From Bordetella parapertussis (GTDB lineage Bacteria > Pseudomonadota > Gammaproteobacteria > Burkholderiales > SG8-41): a stretch of DNA of 63,855 bases. Positions 1-11,082 of the stretch are shown one piece after another. Under the pieces are notes generated by a model that saw only the letters and a list, made by a program, of their open reading frames with translations, was not told the origin of the DNA and searched no databases. The stretch is from NCBI GenBank assembly GCA_945906935.1, contig CAMDSO010000008.1:1-63855 (forward strand), in the 5' to 3' direction. How positions within the stretch are numbered: position 1 is the first letter of the stretch; every line of letters begins with the position of its first letter. The translations under genes and the position numbers were made by a program.

Positions 1-311
1 CGCGTGCTTGACACAAATCAGCATGCGCAAATTTGCGCAGTGACGAAACATCATCAATTTCTGGGATACCCCGACGTCGCCATTGCGTGAGTTCGTGTCT
101 GCGCTCAACTGGTAGGTGAAATACGGCGCAAACCATCCCGCGCCTTCCCTCGAGAAATGCCTCAAGCATGCGAAGAACGACCTTCGCACAAACAGAGAAT
201 AGAGACGAATTTAAGGGTGCTGCAGGGTGAAAATGCACCGACCGGTGTCCACCCTGAATTCGCAGCGCCGGAAAAAGCCCCGTAAATTCGGGGATTAGGC
301 GGCACAGGAAC

Positions 312-334
312 AAGGCCAGAGCACGTCTGGCCTT
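312..334 (-). terminator. Perfect 9-bp hairpin just downstream of the tRNA; possible processing or termination signal
   Basis: AAGGCCAGA-gcacg-TCTGGCCTT, directly 3' of the minus-strand tRNA; no clear U-tract. Confidence 0.4.
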
Positions 335-341
335 GAGATGG

Positions 342-417
<76 letters not shown>

Positions 418-526
418 ACGATAAGTATTTATTTTATCAGCAAATCATGTTTGCTGGAAAGCGCACGGGGGCGCAGAAAATGCTCTTCCGTATAATGAGG
501 CCTCTTACGCTCGGAAGGTCGCCGCT

Positions 527-1306
527 ATGCAATCCGCACCGCAAATTACTCCGCCCTACGGTTTTCAGGAAGTCATCCCGCTAAACAAAACGCACCGCGT
601 GCTATTACCCAAAGGCACATTGCTACCGATGCCTTTCCGCGCGATGAACCCGATGCCGGTGACATTTACCGAGTTCCCCTTGGCAAGCCGCGACTATCCG
701 CTGGTTTTCATCAGTGGCGACGACGGCAAGAGCTTTACGCCGATGCTGGTGACAGGGCTGGGTGCAGGACAAAATCTTTTCAATATGCCGGACAACGCCT
801 GGGATCGCAGCGCTTACCTGCCAGGGTATGTACGCCGTTATCCGTTTTGCATGACCCGCGTCATGGTCGATGGCAACGAAGTACCCGAACGCGTGGCCTG
901 CGTCGAAAAACGCGCCATCAACGACCGCGGCGATTCGCTATTCGATGAGCAGGGTGTTGCCACCGCCGAGTGGGAACAGCGACAGAAGTTGTTGTTTGAA
1001 TATGAGGCCGATCTGGCGCGTACTGAAGACATGTGCGTCCTGCTCTTGCAACTCGGCTTGCTCGAACCGTTCACCATGCAGGCCACGCCTGATCAGGGCG
1101 AGCCGATCCACCTGACCGGCATGTTCCGTGTCGCTGAAAACAAGCTGGGCGGGCTCGACGGCGCCGTGCTGAAGGATCTGGCACAAAAAGGCATCCTCGG
1201 CCGTATCTACGCCCACCTTATGTCGCTGGATAATTTTCAGCGCCTGCTCGTGCGCAATGACATCCATAGCCAGAACGCCGCGGCAAAAACCAACACCACC
1301 GATTAG
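527..1306 (+). CDS. SapC family protein
   Basis: 259-aa ORF with SapC-like pattern ([12 protein letters not shown]..., [15 protein letters not shown]). Confidence 0.75.
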   Translation: MQSAPQITPPYGFQEVIPLNKTHRVLLPKGTLLPMPFRAMNPMPVTFTEFPLASRDYPLVFISGDDGKSFTPMLVTGLGAGQNLFNMPDNAWDRSAYLPGYVRRYPFCMTRVMVDGNEVPERVACVEKRAINDRGDSLFDEQGVATAEWEQRQKLLFEYEADLARTEDMCVLLLQLGLLEPFTMQATPDQGEPIHLTGMFRVAENKLGGLDGAVLKDLAQKGILGRIYAHLMSLDNFQRLLVRNDIHSQNAAAKTNTTD

Positions 1307-2082
1307 CCGCGCCGGCGCACCACCGCAAACAGCACCAGACCGCCGGCTATCATCGGCACCGATAGCCACTGCCCCATGCTGAGACCGAAGGCGAGCAGGC
1401 CGAGAAAACTGTCCGGTTCACGCGTGAACTCAACACAAAAGCGAAACGTGCCATAGCCAAGCAGGAAAGCGGCCGCCGTTGACCCGCGCGGCAACGCCCG
1501 CCCCGAATACCACCAGAGCAATACAAACAGCAGCACGCCTTCAAGGGCAAATTCGTAGAGCTGCGACGGATGACGCGCCACGCGATCCACCTGCGGAAAC
1601 ACCATCGCCCACGGCAGGTCGCTGGCGCGGCCCCACAACTCACCATTGATGAAATTGCCCAGCCGCCCACTGGCAAGACCCAGCGGCACCAGCGGCGCGA
1701 TGAAATCAACGGTCGCCAGTACGCTGTGACGATGCTTGCGCGCATACCAAACCATGGCGATCACGACGCCGAGAAATCCGCCGTGGAAGGACATGCCGCC
1801 CTCCCACACGTAAAAAATGCGCCACGGTTCGGCAAGGTATTCGCTGAACTTATAGAACAAAACATAACCAAAACGGCCGCCGAGGATGGTGCCGAGGATG
1901 CCGTAGAACAGCGCGTCATCCAGATCAGCATCACTCCACACCGACTGCGGCCGGGTGCGGATCGCATAGCGGCCGACTAACCAGATCAAACCAAAACCGA
2001 TTAGATAGGTCAGCCCGTACCAGCGCACAGACAGCGGCCCCAGATGCAGCGCGACCGGATCGAATTGCGGGTGTAGCAGCAC
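1303..2082 (-). CDS. lgt: Prolipoprotein diacylglyceryl transferase
   Basis: Multi-TM protein with [18 protein letters not shown] and [14 protein letters not shown] motifs. Confidence 0.95.
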   Translation of the reverse strand: MLLHPQFDPVALHLGPLSVRWYGLTYLIGFGLIWLVGRYAIRTRPQSVWSDADLDDALFYGILGTILGGRFGYVLFYKFSEYLAEPWRIFYVWEGGMSFHGGFLGVVIAMVWYARKHRHSVLATVDFIAPLVPLGLASGRLGNFINGELWGRASDLPWAMVFPQVDRVARHPSQLYEFALEGVLLFVLLWWYSGRALPRGSTAAAFLLGYGTFRFCVEFTREPDSFLGLLAFGLSMGQWLSVPMIAGGLVLFAVVRRRG

Positions 2083-2268
2083 GAAGAGCGCCTAAAGATT
2101 GGGTTAGAATCCGTGATTATAAGGAAGCCATGACGCGGCGTTGCGCCTAATCACACGGTCTTCCAAGACACACCGATTTACAGGCGACAAGCCGGGAATC
2201 AAAGAGCCGCTCTTGATATTCCCGCTTGTTCAGTTCTTCGACCCGCATTCACTCAAAACCGGACCATC

Positions 2269-3942
2269 ATGGCACTCAATCGACGCAGTCATCTCATCAC
2301 CCAGGGCGTGGCCCGTTCACCCAACCGCGCGATGTTGCGCGCAGTCGGTTTCGGCGACGGCGATTTTGTAAAACCAATCGTCGGCGTCGCCAACGGTCAC
2401 TCCAACATGAACCCCTGCAACGCCGGCATCCAACCGCTGGTGGATCGCGCGATGGCCGCACTGCGCAAAGAAGGCGCGATGCCGCAGGTGTTCGGCGTCC
2501 CCACCATCACCGATGGGATCGGCATGGGCACCGAGGCGATGAAATATTCGCTGGTCTCGCGCGAAGTGATTGCCGATGCGATCGAGACCTCGGTTAACGG
2601 TCAGGCGATGGACGGCGTGCTGGTCTGCGGCGGCTGCGACAAAAACATGCCCGCCGGCATGATGGCCATGGCACGCATCAATGTGCCGGGCATCTACGTT
2701 TACGCCGGCACCATCAAGCCGGGCCGCTGGAAGGGGCAGGATCTCACCGTGGTCAGCGTGTTTGAAGCGGTCGGTTCGTTCAGCGCCGGCAAGATGAAGG
2801 AAGAAGATTTCATCGGCATCGAAAAAAATGCCTGCCCGTCGGTCGGTGCCTGCGGCGGCATGTATACCGCCAACACCATGTCGTCGTCGTTTGAAGCGCT
2901 CGGCATGAGCCTCTTGGGCTCATCGCAGATGGCTTCGCCCGACCCGGAAAAAGCCGACTCGGCGGCCGCGTCCGCCACCGTGCTGGTCAATGCGATCAAA
3001 CTCAATCTGCGGCCGCGCGACATCATCACGCGCAAATCGATTGAAAACGCGGTCGCCCTCATTATGGCCACCGGTGGCTCGACCAACGCCGTGCTGCACT
3101 TTCTGGCGATTGCGCATGCCGCCGACGTGAAATGGACCATCGACGACTTCGAACGTATGCGCCGCAAAGTGCCGGTGTTGTGCGATCTCAAACCTTCAGG
3201 CAAATATGTGGCGGTTGATTTCCACCGCGCCGGCGGCGTGCCGCAGGTGCTGAAAATGCTGCTCGCCCACGGCCTGCTGCACGGCGATTGCATGACCATC
3301 ACCGGCCGCACCATGGCGCAGGAGCTGGCGAAAATCCCGGCCGCACCGCGCAAGGATCAGGATGTCATCCGGCCGTGGAACAACCCGCTCTACGCACAAG
3401 GCCATCTGGCGATCCTCAAAGGCAACCTCGCGCCCGAAGGCTGCGTCGCCAAAATCACCGGTCTGAAATCACCAAAGATCACCGGCCCGGCCCGCGTCTT
3501 TGATTCCGAACCAGCGGTCATGAAAGCCATCATGGCGCGCAAGATCAAACCCGGCGACGTCCTGGTGATCCGCTACGAGGGCCCGAAAGGCGGCCCGGGC
3601 ATGCAGGAAATGTTGGCGCCCACTGCGGCGCTAGTCGGTCAAGGGCTTGGCGAGTCGGTCGGCCTGATCACTGATGGTCGTTTCTCCGGCGGCACCTGGG
3701 GCATGGTCGTCGGCCACGTCGCACCGGAAGCCTACGAGGGTGGCACCATCGCGCTGGTGAAAGAAGGCGACTCGATTACCATCGACGCGGACAAGCGTCT
3801 GATCCAGGTAAACGTCAGCGCCCGCGAGCTCGCTACGCGGCGCAAAAAGTGGAAACAACCGAAGCCGCGTTACACCCGCGGACTGCTCGCCAAATATGTG
3901 AAACTCGTTTCGAGCGCCAGCAAGGGCGCGGTCACCGACTAG
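2269..3942 (+). CDS. ilvD: Dihydroxy-acid dehydratase
   Basis: 557 aa; [14 protein letters not shown] and [14 protein letters not shown] motifs. Confidence 0.97.
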   Translation: MALNRRSHLITQGVARSPNRAMLRAVGFGDGDFVKPIVGVANGHSNMNPCNAGIQPLVDRAMAALRKEGAMPQVFGVPTITDGIGMGTEAMKYSLVSREVIADAIETSVNGQAMDGVLVCGGCDKNMPAGMMAMARINVPGIYVYAGTIKPGRWKGQDLTVVSVFEAVGSFSAGKMKEEDFIGIEKNACPSVGACGGMYTANTMSSSFEALGMSLLGSSQMASPDPEKADSAAASATVLVNAIKLNLRPRDIITRKSIENAVALIMATGGSTNAVLHFLAIAHAADVKWTIDDFERMRRKVPVLCDLKPSGKYVAVDFHRAGGVPQVLKMLLAHGLLHGDCMTITGRTMAQELAKIPAAPRKDQDVIRPWNNPLYAQGHLAILKGNLAPEGCVAKITGLKSPKITGPARVFDSEPAVMKAIMARKIKPGDVLVIRYEGPKGGPGMQEMLAPTAALVGQGLGESVGLITDGRFSGGTWGMVVGHVAPEAYEGGTIALVKEGDSITIDADKRLIQVNVSARELATRRKKWKQPKPRYTRGLLAKYVKLVSSASKGAVTD

Positions 3943-3964
3943 CCCCGGCAAGCCAGGCCGCCCG

Positions 3965-4951
3965 ATGCCCTCCCTGGTCAGCGCGACCTGGTCCGCCTGG
4001 CGCGCGGCAAACCTGCCGCCGCCGGGTACATTTGGGGAACGCGATTTCGCCTCCGCCATCGTCAAACTCGGCGTACGCGTGCCACGTTCGGCGCGCACCG
4101 CCGGTTCGCTGGGTGCGGAGCGCGAAGGCACCGGCGTCGTCATCGATGATCAGGGCCTGATACTGACCATCGGTTACCTCTTGCTCGAAGCCGACTCGGT
4201 GTTGCTGGTGGCCAGCGACGGCCGTGTCATGCCGGCCGCCGTGGTCGGCATCGATCACGCCAGCGGCTTCGGCTTGCTGCGTGCCCGCCAGCCGTTGGGC
4301 GGCATGGCGCTTGAAATTGGCAATGCCACCGCCGCGCGTGAACTCACCACCGCGATGGTAGCGACCCATCCGGGCGCCGGCGGCCTCTCGGGGGTCAGCA
4401 TCGTGTCACGCCGCCACTTTACCGGCTGGTGGGAATACGCCCTCGATGACGCGCTCTTTACCGCCCCTGCACGCGACCAGCACAGCGGCGCGGCGTTGCT
4501 CAACGCCGATGGAAAGTTGATCGGCATCGGCTCACTCTGGGTGGGTGACGCCATCAACGGCCGGGCGGCGTTTCCAGGCAACATGTTCGTCCCCACCGAC
4601 AGCCTGCCGGCGATCCTGCCTGATCTGCTGGCGCACGGCCGGCGCACGGGTGCGGCGCGTCCGTGGCTGGGCGTCTACTCGGAAGAAGTGCGCGGCTACG
4701 TGCTGGTGACCGAAGTGTTGCGCGGCGCGCCCGCCGATCTCGGCGGACTCAAACGGGGTGACGTCATCCTCGCCATCAACGGCGACGCCATCGGCAAGCA
4801 AGCGGAATTCTACGCAACACTCTGGAACGGCAGCCGTGCCGGCGATGAAATCACACTGCAAATCTGGCGCGACAAAGTCGTCTACGAACTGACCATACGC
4901 TCGATCGACCGCATGGATTATCTGCGCCCTTGGTCGACCTCGACGCATTAG
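3965..4951 (+). CDS. HtrA/S1C-like protein with PDZ domain, predicted catalytically inactive
   Basis: GTGVVIDDQGLILTIGYLLLEADSV... aligns by eye to HtrA; the NNHVV His position reads as Tyr, the SDIAL Asp position as Gly, Ser retained in QHSGA; C-terminal PDZ (ADLGGLKRGDVILAINGDAI). Confidence 0.8.
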   Translation: MPSLVSATWSAWRAANLPPPGTFGERDFASAIVKLGVRVPRSARTAGSLGAEREGTGVVIDDQGLILTIGYLLLEADSVLLVASDGRVMPAAVVGIDHASGFGLLRARQPLGGMALEIGNATAARELTTAMVATHPGAGGLSGVSIVSRRHFTGWWEYALDDALFTAPARDQHSGAALLNADGKLIGIGSLWVGDAINGRAAFPGNMFVPTDSLPAILPDLLAHGRRTGAARPWLGVYSEEVRGYVLVTEVLRGAPADLGGLKRGDVILAINGDAIGKQAEFYATLWNGSRAGDEITLQIWRDKVVYELTIRSIDRMDYLRPWSTSTH

Positions 4952-5164
4952 GATATCCCCGCATAACCAGCCGCGTGGTGGATTCACTGTTCACGGGTGT
5001 GCGTAGTCAGCATGAAACGTCCTCTGACATCCTGTCCTCCGCGGCGCACCAGCCGCACGAGCTAACCCCCACCGTCAACGCGGTTGAAATGTTTGGCGCG
5101 CACAGCGATGATCAAGCGCTGCCATCCGGTAGCGCCACTCCGCTGACCGCTAGCCCCCGCCCAC

Positions 5165-7180
5165 ATGCCCAACCGCCTTGCCGCTGAAACCAGCCCGTAT
5201 CTGCAACAACACGCCGACAACCCGGTGGACTGGTACCCCTGGGGCGCCGAGGCGCTGAAGCAGGCGCACCTGCAGGACAAGCCGATTCTGCTCTCGATTG
5301 GCTATTCGGCCTGCCATTGGTGCCACGTCATGGCGCACGAATCGTTCGAGGATGTCGGGGTGGCCGCGCTGATGAACGAGTTGTTCATCAACATCAAGGT
5401 CGACCGCGAAGAGCGCCCGGATCTCGATCAGATTTATCAAAGCACGCACGCCATGCTGACCAAACGCAACGGCGGCTGGCCTCTGACGATGTTTTTGCTG
5501 CCCGATCAAACGCCGTATTTTGGCGGCACTTATTTTCCGAAAACGGCGCGCTACGGCATGCCCAGCTTTGCCGACCTGCTGCCGCAAATCGCCAGCGCCT
5601 ATCATCATCAGAAAACAGCGATTGCCGAACAAAGCGCATCGCTTAGAGCGGCCCTTGCGCGGACGCTGCCGCCGCCGCCAACCGCAACCGCCCTGACTCC
5701 GGCCGCCTTCGATAGCGCACTGCTTGAGCTCAAAGACAGCTTCGACGAGGTCGAAGGCGGCCTCGGCAAAGCGCCGAAATTCCCGCATCCGGCCGAACTC
5801 GACCTATGCCTGCGCGGTGGTGTTGCACAGCGCGACGACTACGCATTGCAGATGGTCAAATTAACGCTGACAAAAATGGCCGAGGGCGGCATCCATGATC
5901 AGATCGGCGGCGGCTTCTGCCGCTATAGCGTCGACCAAACGTGGACCATTCCGCATTTCGAAAAGATGCTCTACGACAACGGCCCACTGTTGCGCCTCTA
6001 CAGCGAGCAGTGGCTGCTCGATCCACAGCCGCTGTTTGCGCGGACGGTTGCCGATACCGCGGCCTGGGTGATGCGCGAAATGCAAGCGCCCGAAGGCGGT
6101 TATTACTCATCACTCGACGCCGACTCCGAACACGCTGAAGGCCGCTATTACGTGTGGACGCCGGAGGAAGTGCGCGCGACCGTCAGCGCCGCAGAGTACG
6201 ACCTTATCGCCCCACACTATGGCCTCGATCAGCGCCCCAACTTCGAACATGAATACTGGCACCTGCGCGTCAGCCAACAACTCGCCGACAGCGCGCAGAA
6301 CCTGCAGCAACTCGACGCAGCACGCAAAAAATTATTCACGCGGCGCGAACAGCGAGTGCGCCCGGGGCGCGATGAAAAAATACTGGTCAGCTGGAATGCG
6401 CTGATGATCGGCGGCATGGCGCGTGCCGCGCGTGCTTTCAACCAGCCGTCGTGGTTGCAATCGGCACGCCGTGCGGCGGATTTTGTGCGCCTCGCGCTGT
6501 GGCAAAACGGCCGGCTGCTGGCGACCTGCAAGGACGGTCACGCGCACCTGAACGCTTATCTCGACGATTACGCCTTTTTGCTCGACGCGCTGATCGAACT
6601 CATGCAGCATGAGCTGCGCAGCGCCGACATCAGCTGGGCGCGCGAACTGGCCACGGTGTTGATCGAACAGTTCGAAGACCGCGTAAACGGCGGCTTCTTT
6701 TTCGTCAGCCATGATCACGAGCAACTGATCCAGCGCAGCAAAAGTGGCCTCGACCATGCCACGCCCTCGGGCAACGGCATCGCCGCCCTGGCGCTGAACC
6801 GACTCGGCCATCTGCTCGGCGAACCGCAGTGGTGCGCAGCCGCCGCGCGCACACTCAAAGCGTTCAAACCAGCGATGGAGCGACAACCCGGCGCGCATGC
6901 CAGCCTGTGTGTCGCGCTCGATGAACAACTCGAACCACCCGTCGTCGTTGTGTTGCGCGGAGTCGATGCGCCCGCCTGGCAGGTCCGGCTCGCCGCGCAT
7001 TATCTGCCCAGAACTCTCGTCATCTGCGTTCCACCAAGCCTCGTTTCGCCACCGGCAACACTCAACAAAGCGGCCGCGCACAACGGCGTCAACGCCTGGG
7101 TGTGCCGGGGTGTTGAGTGTCTGCCCGCCATCACCGGACTTGATCAACTCCTCACTACCCTTACAGCCGCACGGCGGTGA
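5165..7180 (+). CDS. Thioredoxin-domain protein of the YyaL/DUF255 (SSP411) family
   Basis: N-terminal [20 protein letters not shown] and [33 protein letters not shown]. Confidence 0.95.
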   Translation: MPNRLAAETSPYLQQHADNPVDWYPWGAEALKQAHLQDKPILLSIGYSACHWCHVMAHESFEDVGVAALMNELFINIKVDREERPDLDQIYQSTHAMLTKRNGGWPLTMFLLPDQTPYFGGTYFPKTARYGMPSFADLLPQIASAYHHQKTAIAEQSASLRAALARTLPPPPTATALTPAAFDSALLELKDSFDEVEGGLGKAPKFPHPAELDLCLRGGVAQRDDYALQMVKLTLTKMAEGGIHDQIGGGFCRYSVDQTWTIPHFEKMLYDNGPLLRLYSEQWLLDPQPLFARTVADTAAWVMREMQAPEGGYYSSLDADSEHAEGRYYVWTPEEVRATVSAAEYDLIAPHYGLDQRPNFEHEYWHLRVSQQLADSAQNLQQLDAARKKLFTRREQRVRPGRDEKILVSWNALMIGGMARAARAFNQPSWLQSARRAADFVRLALWQNGRLLATCKDGHAHLNAYLDDYAFLLDALIELMQHELRSADISWARELATVLIEQFEDRVNGGFFFVSHDHEQLIQRSKSGLDHATPSGNGIAALALNRLGHLLGEPQWCAAAARTLKAFKPAMERQPGAHASLCVALDEQLEPPVVVVLRGVDAPAWQVRLAAHYLPRTLVICVPPSLVSPPATLNKAAAHNGVNAWVCRGVECLPAITGLDQLLTTLTAARR

Positions 7181-7291
7181 ATGGAAGGCGATTAGCGAAT
7201 TTGCTATGATGCCGCCAGTTTGGAATTGCCACGGTCGGGTGCACGTGAGCTGCGCCGCCCACATCGTCAACGCTTCATTCAAGGAGATCCC

Positions 7292-7603
7292 ATGAAAGCT
7301 TTTTACGTTGCTGTCATCGGCGCCACCAGCCTGCTGGCAGTCGCCAGCGTCAATGCAGCTACCCCCGAGGAAAACTACAAGGCGAGCTGCTCGGCGTGCC
7401 ATGACGCCGGTGTTGCCGGTGCGCCGAAGATGGGTGACAAGGCCGCTTGGGCACCGCGTATCAAAAACGGTAAAGAGGCGCTCTACAAGGTTGGAATTTC
7501 GGGTAAACCAGGTACCGCAATGATGGCCAAAGGCGGCGCGGCGAGCCTCCCCGACGCCGACGTCAAGGCGATTGTCGATTTGATGATAGCTAAAGCCAAA
7601 TAA
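7292..7603 (+). CDS. Cytochrome c5 family protein (class I c-type)
   Basis: SD AAGGAGAT, signal peptide, one CSACH heme motif, C-terminal GGAASLPDADVKAIVDLMI. Confidence 0.9.
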   Translation: MKAFYVAVIGATSLLAVASVNAATPEENYKASCSACHDAGVAGAPKMGDKAAWAPRIKNGKEALYKVGISGKPGTAMMAKGGAASLPDADVKAIVDLMIAKAK

Positions 7604-7620
7604 TCAGCAACCATGCATTC

Positions 7621-7649
7621 AAGGGCGCAGTTTCGGCTGCGCCCTTTTT
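7621..7649 (+). terminator. Intrinsic terminator after cytochrome c5
   Basis: AGGGCGCAG-tttcgg-CTGCGCCCT then T5. Confidence 0.9.
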
Positions 7650-7758
7650 GTTTGCCCCAGCGGCAAGCCGCTGCAGTAGCGCCAAATTGACAAGCCGTAG
7701 GCGCCTACGGATAATGATTTATCTTGTCGCAACAAACATTTAACGAGGTGTCGTCACA

Positions 7759-8991
7759 ATGAATAAAGTGCGGACTGTTGCCCTGAGCGGCGCTGTATTG
7801 TTGGCCTTGTATGGTTGCGGCAAGAGCGACGCCCCCCCCGCCCCCAAAGCAGCAGCGGCGGAAGAAACCATCATCAAAATCGGTCACGCTGCACCACTGA
7901 CCGGTGGCATCGCCCATCTGGGCAAGGATAACGAAAACGGCGCGCGCCTCGCCATTGATGAAGCCAACGCACGCAACCTCAGCATCGACGGCAAGAAAGT
8001 AAAGTTTGAATTGCTTGCCGAGGACGACGAGGAAAAACCGGACCGCGGTCCGATCATTGCGCAAAAATTTATTGACGCCAAAGTCGCCGGCGTCGTCGGT
8101 CATTTGAATTCGGGCGTCTCCATCCCCGCCTCAACCGTCTATGCACAAGCCGGCATGCCGATGGTGACCGGTTCCTCAACCAACCCAAAACTGACCGAGC
8201 AGGGTTTGAAAACCGTATTCCGCACGGTCGGTCGCGATGATCAGCAGGGTCCTGCGATCGCCAGTTATCTGGCCAGCGAATACAAACCGAAACTGGTGGC
8301 GGTAATCGATGACGCCACCGCCTATGGCGAAGGTCTTGGTAACGAAGTTGAAAAGACCCTGAGTGCTGCCGGCATCAAGGTTCTGCCGCGGGAAAAAGGC
8401 AGCAAAGACACGCGCGACTGGAAAGCGGTGCTGACCAAAATCAAAGGCAAGAAGCCGGACGTCGTGTTCTACGGCGGCATGGATGCCACCGCCGGCCCGC
8501 TGCTCAAACAGGGCCGCGAACTCGGCATCAAGGTGGTGTTCGCGTTCGGCGACGGCGCCTGCACCAACACCATGAAAGATCTGGCTGGCGACGCCGCCGA
8601 AGGTTTTGTCTGTTCGCAGGCCGGCATTCCGGTGCAAGCGGCGAGCACGAAGTTTCTCGGTGACTACAAGGCGAAATTCAACGCCGAGCCGATTCAGTAT
8701 TCGCCCTTCACCTACGACAGCACCCAACTGCTGATCGCGGCCATGCAAAAAGCCAATTCGAGCGACCCGGCAAAATATCTGCCCGAGCTGGCGAAAATCA
8801 GCCACGACGGCGCCACCGGCAAGATCGAATTCGACGAAAAGGGCGATCGCAAGAATGCCGAAATAACCATCTTCATGATGAAAAGCGGCAAGATCGAACC
8901 GCTCGCCATCATCAAAGGCGGCGCCTCGGTGAAATACCAAGACTACGTGAAGGCGGCGGTACCCGCGCCCGCCGCCACGGATAAAAAATAG
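7759..8991 (+). CDS. livK: Branched-chain amino acid ABC transporter substrate-binding protein, putative lipoprotein
   Basis: LivJ/LivK-type sequence, first gene of liv cluster; N-terminus MNKVRTVALSGAVLLALYGCGK contains a lipobox-like LYGC. Confidence 0.92.
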   Translation: MNKVRTVALSGAVLLALYGCGKSDAPPAPKAAAAEETIIKIGHAAPLTGGIAHLGKDNENGARLAIDEANARNLSIDGKKVKFELLAEDDEEKPDRGPIIAQKFIDAKVAGVVGHLNSGVSIPASTVYAQAGMPMVTGSSTNPKLTEQGLKTVFRTVGRDDQQGPAIASYLASEYKPKLVAVIDDATAYGEGLGNEVEKTLSAAGIKVLPREKGSKDTRDWKAVLTKIKGKKPDVVFYGGMDATAGPLLKQGRELGIKVVFAFGDGACTNTMKDLAGDAAEGFVCSQAGIPVQAASTKFLGDYKAKFNAEPIQYSPFTYDSTQLLIAAMQKANSSDPAKYLPELAKISHDGATGKIEFDEKGDRKNAEITIFMMKSGKIEPLAIIKGGASVKYQDYVKAAVPAPAATDKK

Positions 8992-9018
8992 TGCTCGGAG
9001 CGCAGCCGATCAAACAAG

Positions 9019-9046
9019 AACGGCACCTGCGGGTGCCGTTTTTTTG
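9019..9046 (+). terminator. Intrinsic hairpin between livK and livH (partial termination likely)
   Basis: AACGGCACC-tgcg-GGTGCCGTT then T-tract. Confidence 0.85.
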
Positions 9047-9068
9047 TGGCAACGGCTAAGCACACCGC

Positions 9069-9995
9069 ATGGATATTTTTCTGCAGCAGATCATCAACGG
9101 CCTTACGCTGGGCAGCGTCTATGCGATCGTCGCCCTCGGCTATACGATGGTCTACGGCATCATCCAGCTGATTAATTTCGCGCATGGCGAGGTCGTCATG
9201 ATCGGCGCGATGGTGGCCTTCTCGGTGATCGGCTGGCTGACAGCCAACACTACCCTGCCGCCGCTGCTGATCGTGCTGATCGGCACGCTGGCGGCGATCC
9301 CGGTGTGTGTCGGTGTCGGCTACGCACTGGAAATATTCGCCTATCGGCGGCTGCGCAATGCGCCACGTCTCGCGCCCTTGATCACCGCGATCGGCGCTTC
9401 CATCGTATTGCAGCAACTTGCGATGATGATCTGGAGCCGCAATCCGCTGGGTTTCCCACAAATCATCCCGAACACAGTGTTCCACGTTGGCGGTGCAACC
9501 ATCACGCTGGTGCAAATCGCCATCATTGCTATCTCGATTGCCCTGATGATCGCGCTGACCCTGGTCGTTTATCGCACGCGCCTCGGCGTGGCGATGCGCG
9601 CCACCTCGCAGAATGCACAAATCGCCGGCCTGATGGGTGTGAATGTGAACCAGATCATCGCCATCACTTTCATGATCGGTGCGGCGCTAGCGGCGGTGGC
9701 CGGCGTGATGGTCGGCACTTACTATGGTATCGCCCACTACACGATGGGTTCGCTGCTCGGCCTGAAAGCCTTTTGCGCCGCGGTGCTGGGCGGCATCGGT
9801 AATCTGGCCGGCGCCATGCTCGGCGGCATGCTCCTCGGCATCGTTGAAGCGCTGGGTGCCGGTTATATCGGTGACTTCACCAACAACGTGTTCGGCAGCA
9901 ATTATCAGGATGTCTTCGCATTTCTCGTCTTGATTGGCGTGCTGGTGTTCCGCCCCTCGGGTCTGCTCGGCGAACGCGTCGGCGATCGCGCCTGA
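9069..9995 (+). CDS. livH: Branched-chain amino acid ABC transporter permease LivH
   Basis: MDIFLQQIINGLTLGSVYAIVALGYTMVYGIIQLINFAHGE, typical LivH N-terminus. Confidence 0.95.
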   Translation: MDIFLQQIINGLTLGSVYAIVALGYTMVYGIIQLINFAHGEVVMIGAMVAFSVIGWLTANTTLPPLLIVLIGTLAAIPVCVGVGYALEIFAYRRLRNAPRLAPLITAIGASIVLQQLAMMIWSRNPLGFPQIIPNTVFHVGGATITLVQIAIIAISIALMIALTLVVYRTRLGVAMRATSQNAQIAGLMGVNVNQIIAITFMIGAALAAVAGVMVGTYYGIAHYTMGSLLGLKAFCAAVLGGIGNLAGAMLGGMLLGIVEALGAGYIGDFTNNVFGSNYQDVFAFLVLIGVLVFRPSGLLGERVGDRA

Positions 9996-10011
9996 TGAAC
10001 GGCGGCCCATC

Positions 10012-11082
10012 ATGAATCTCGCGCAACGTCTCAAATCCAATCCTGCCGCCGTCTGGGGTGGTATTGCACTGGTGGCCTGCGCGCTGCTGGCGCTGCCCTT
10101 CGTGCTGGCCATGGCCGGCACGACGTGGGTGCGCGTGACCAATCTGGCGATCCTCTTCACCCTGCTCGCCCTCGGCTTGAATATCGTGGTTGGGTTCGCC
10201 GGCTTGCTCGATCTGGGCTACATCGCTTTCTACGGCGTCGGCGCGTATGTCTATGCGCTGCTCGCGTCGCCGCAATTCAATCTGCATCTGCCGTTCTGGA
10301 TCATTCTGCCAATCGGCGCGCTGGCCGCCTGCGTATTTGGCGTGCTGCTCGGCGCGCCGACGCTCAAGCTGCGCGGCGATTATCTGGCCATCGTCACACT
10401 CGGCTTCGGCGAAATCGTGCGCATCTTTTTTAATAACCTGTCACAACCGGTGAACATCACCAACGGCCCACAGGGCATTTCTCGCATTGATCCGTTCAGT
10501 ATCGGTTCGTTCAGTTTCAGCCAGAATGAAGTGATCCTCGGCCTGCAGTTCAGTGGCCCGATCAAATATTATTACCTGCTGCTGCTGGTGCTGATCGCGG
10601 TGATCGTCATCAATCTGCGACTCGAAGACTCGCGCATCGGCCGCGCCTGGCAGGCGATCCGCGAAGACGAAGTCGCCGCCCAGGCGATGGGCATCAATAC
10701 CACGCGCATCAAACTGCTGGCCTTTGCCATGGGCGCCTCGTTCGGCGGTGTGGCCGGCGGCATATTCGCCGCCATGCAGGGCTTTATCAGCCCGGAGAGC
10801 TTCGTAATGGTCGAATCAGTGATGGTGCTGGCGATGGTGGTCCTGGGCGGCATGGGCAATATCTGGGGCGTGATCGTCGGCGCCTTGCTGCTGTCGTTTG
10901 TACCCGAGTTGCTGCGCCACACCGTCGACCCGCTGCAGCGTTCGCTGTTTGGCCACCTGATCGTTGAACCGGAAGTAGTACGCATGCTGCTATTCGGTCT
11001 GGCGCTGATGTTGATGATGTTGTTCCGACCGGCCGGCTTGTGGCCATCGCGCGTGCGCCGGCGGGAGCTGGCGAAAAAATGA
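10012..11082 (+). CDS. livM: Branched-chain amino acid ABC transporter permease LivM
   Basis: Internal ATG at 10012 after the livH stop; LGLNIVVGFAGLLDLGYIAFYGVGAY motif. Confidence 0.93.
   Translation: MNLAQRLKSNPAAVWGGIALVACALLALPFVLAMAGTTWVRVTNLAILFTLLALGLNIVVGFAGLLDLGYIAFYGVGAYVYALLASPQFNLHLPFWIILPIGALAACVFGVLLGAPTLKLRGDYLAIVTLGFGEIVRIFFNNLSQPVNITNGPQGISRIDPFSIGSFSFSQNEVILGLQFSGPIKYYYLLLLVLIAVIVINLRLEDSRIGRAWQAIREDEVAAQAMGINTTRIKLLAFAMGASFGGVAGGIFAAMQGFISPESFVMVESVMVLAMVVLGGMGNIWGVIVGALLLSFVPELLRHTVDPLQRSLFGHLIVEPEVVRMLLFGLALMLMMLFRPAGLWPSRVRRRELAKK

Noticed and set aside
1-169. Minus-strand frame open to the left edge (MLEAFLEGRRGMVCAVFHLPVERRHELTQWRRRGIPEIDD...)
   Set aside because: Only about 56 codons before the window edge and no family I can recognise; insufficient to call a CDS.
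4930-5187. 85-aa ORF between the HtrA-like gene and the DUF255 gene
   Set aside because: No recognisable motif, overlaps both neighbours; probably non-coding spacer.
6332-7402. 356-aa minus-strand ORF
   Set aside because: Antisense to the YyaL/DUF255 gene and cytochrome c5 start; no recognisable family.
8943-9620. 225-aa minus-strand ORF, Asp/Arg/His/Gln-rich
   Set aside because: Antisense to livH and the livK end; shadow ORF.
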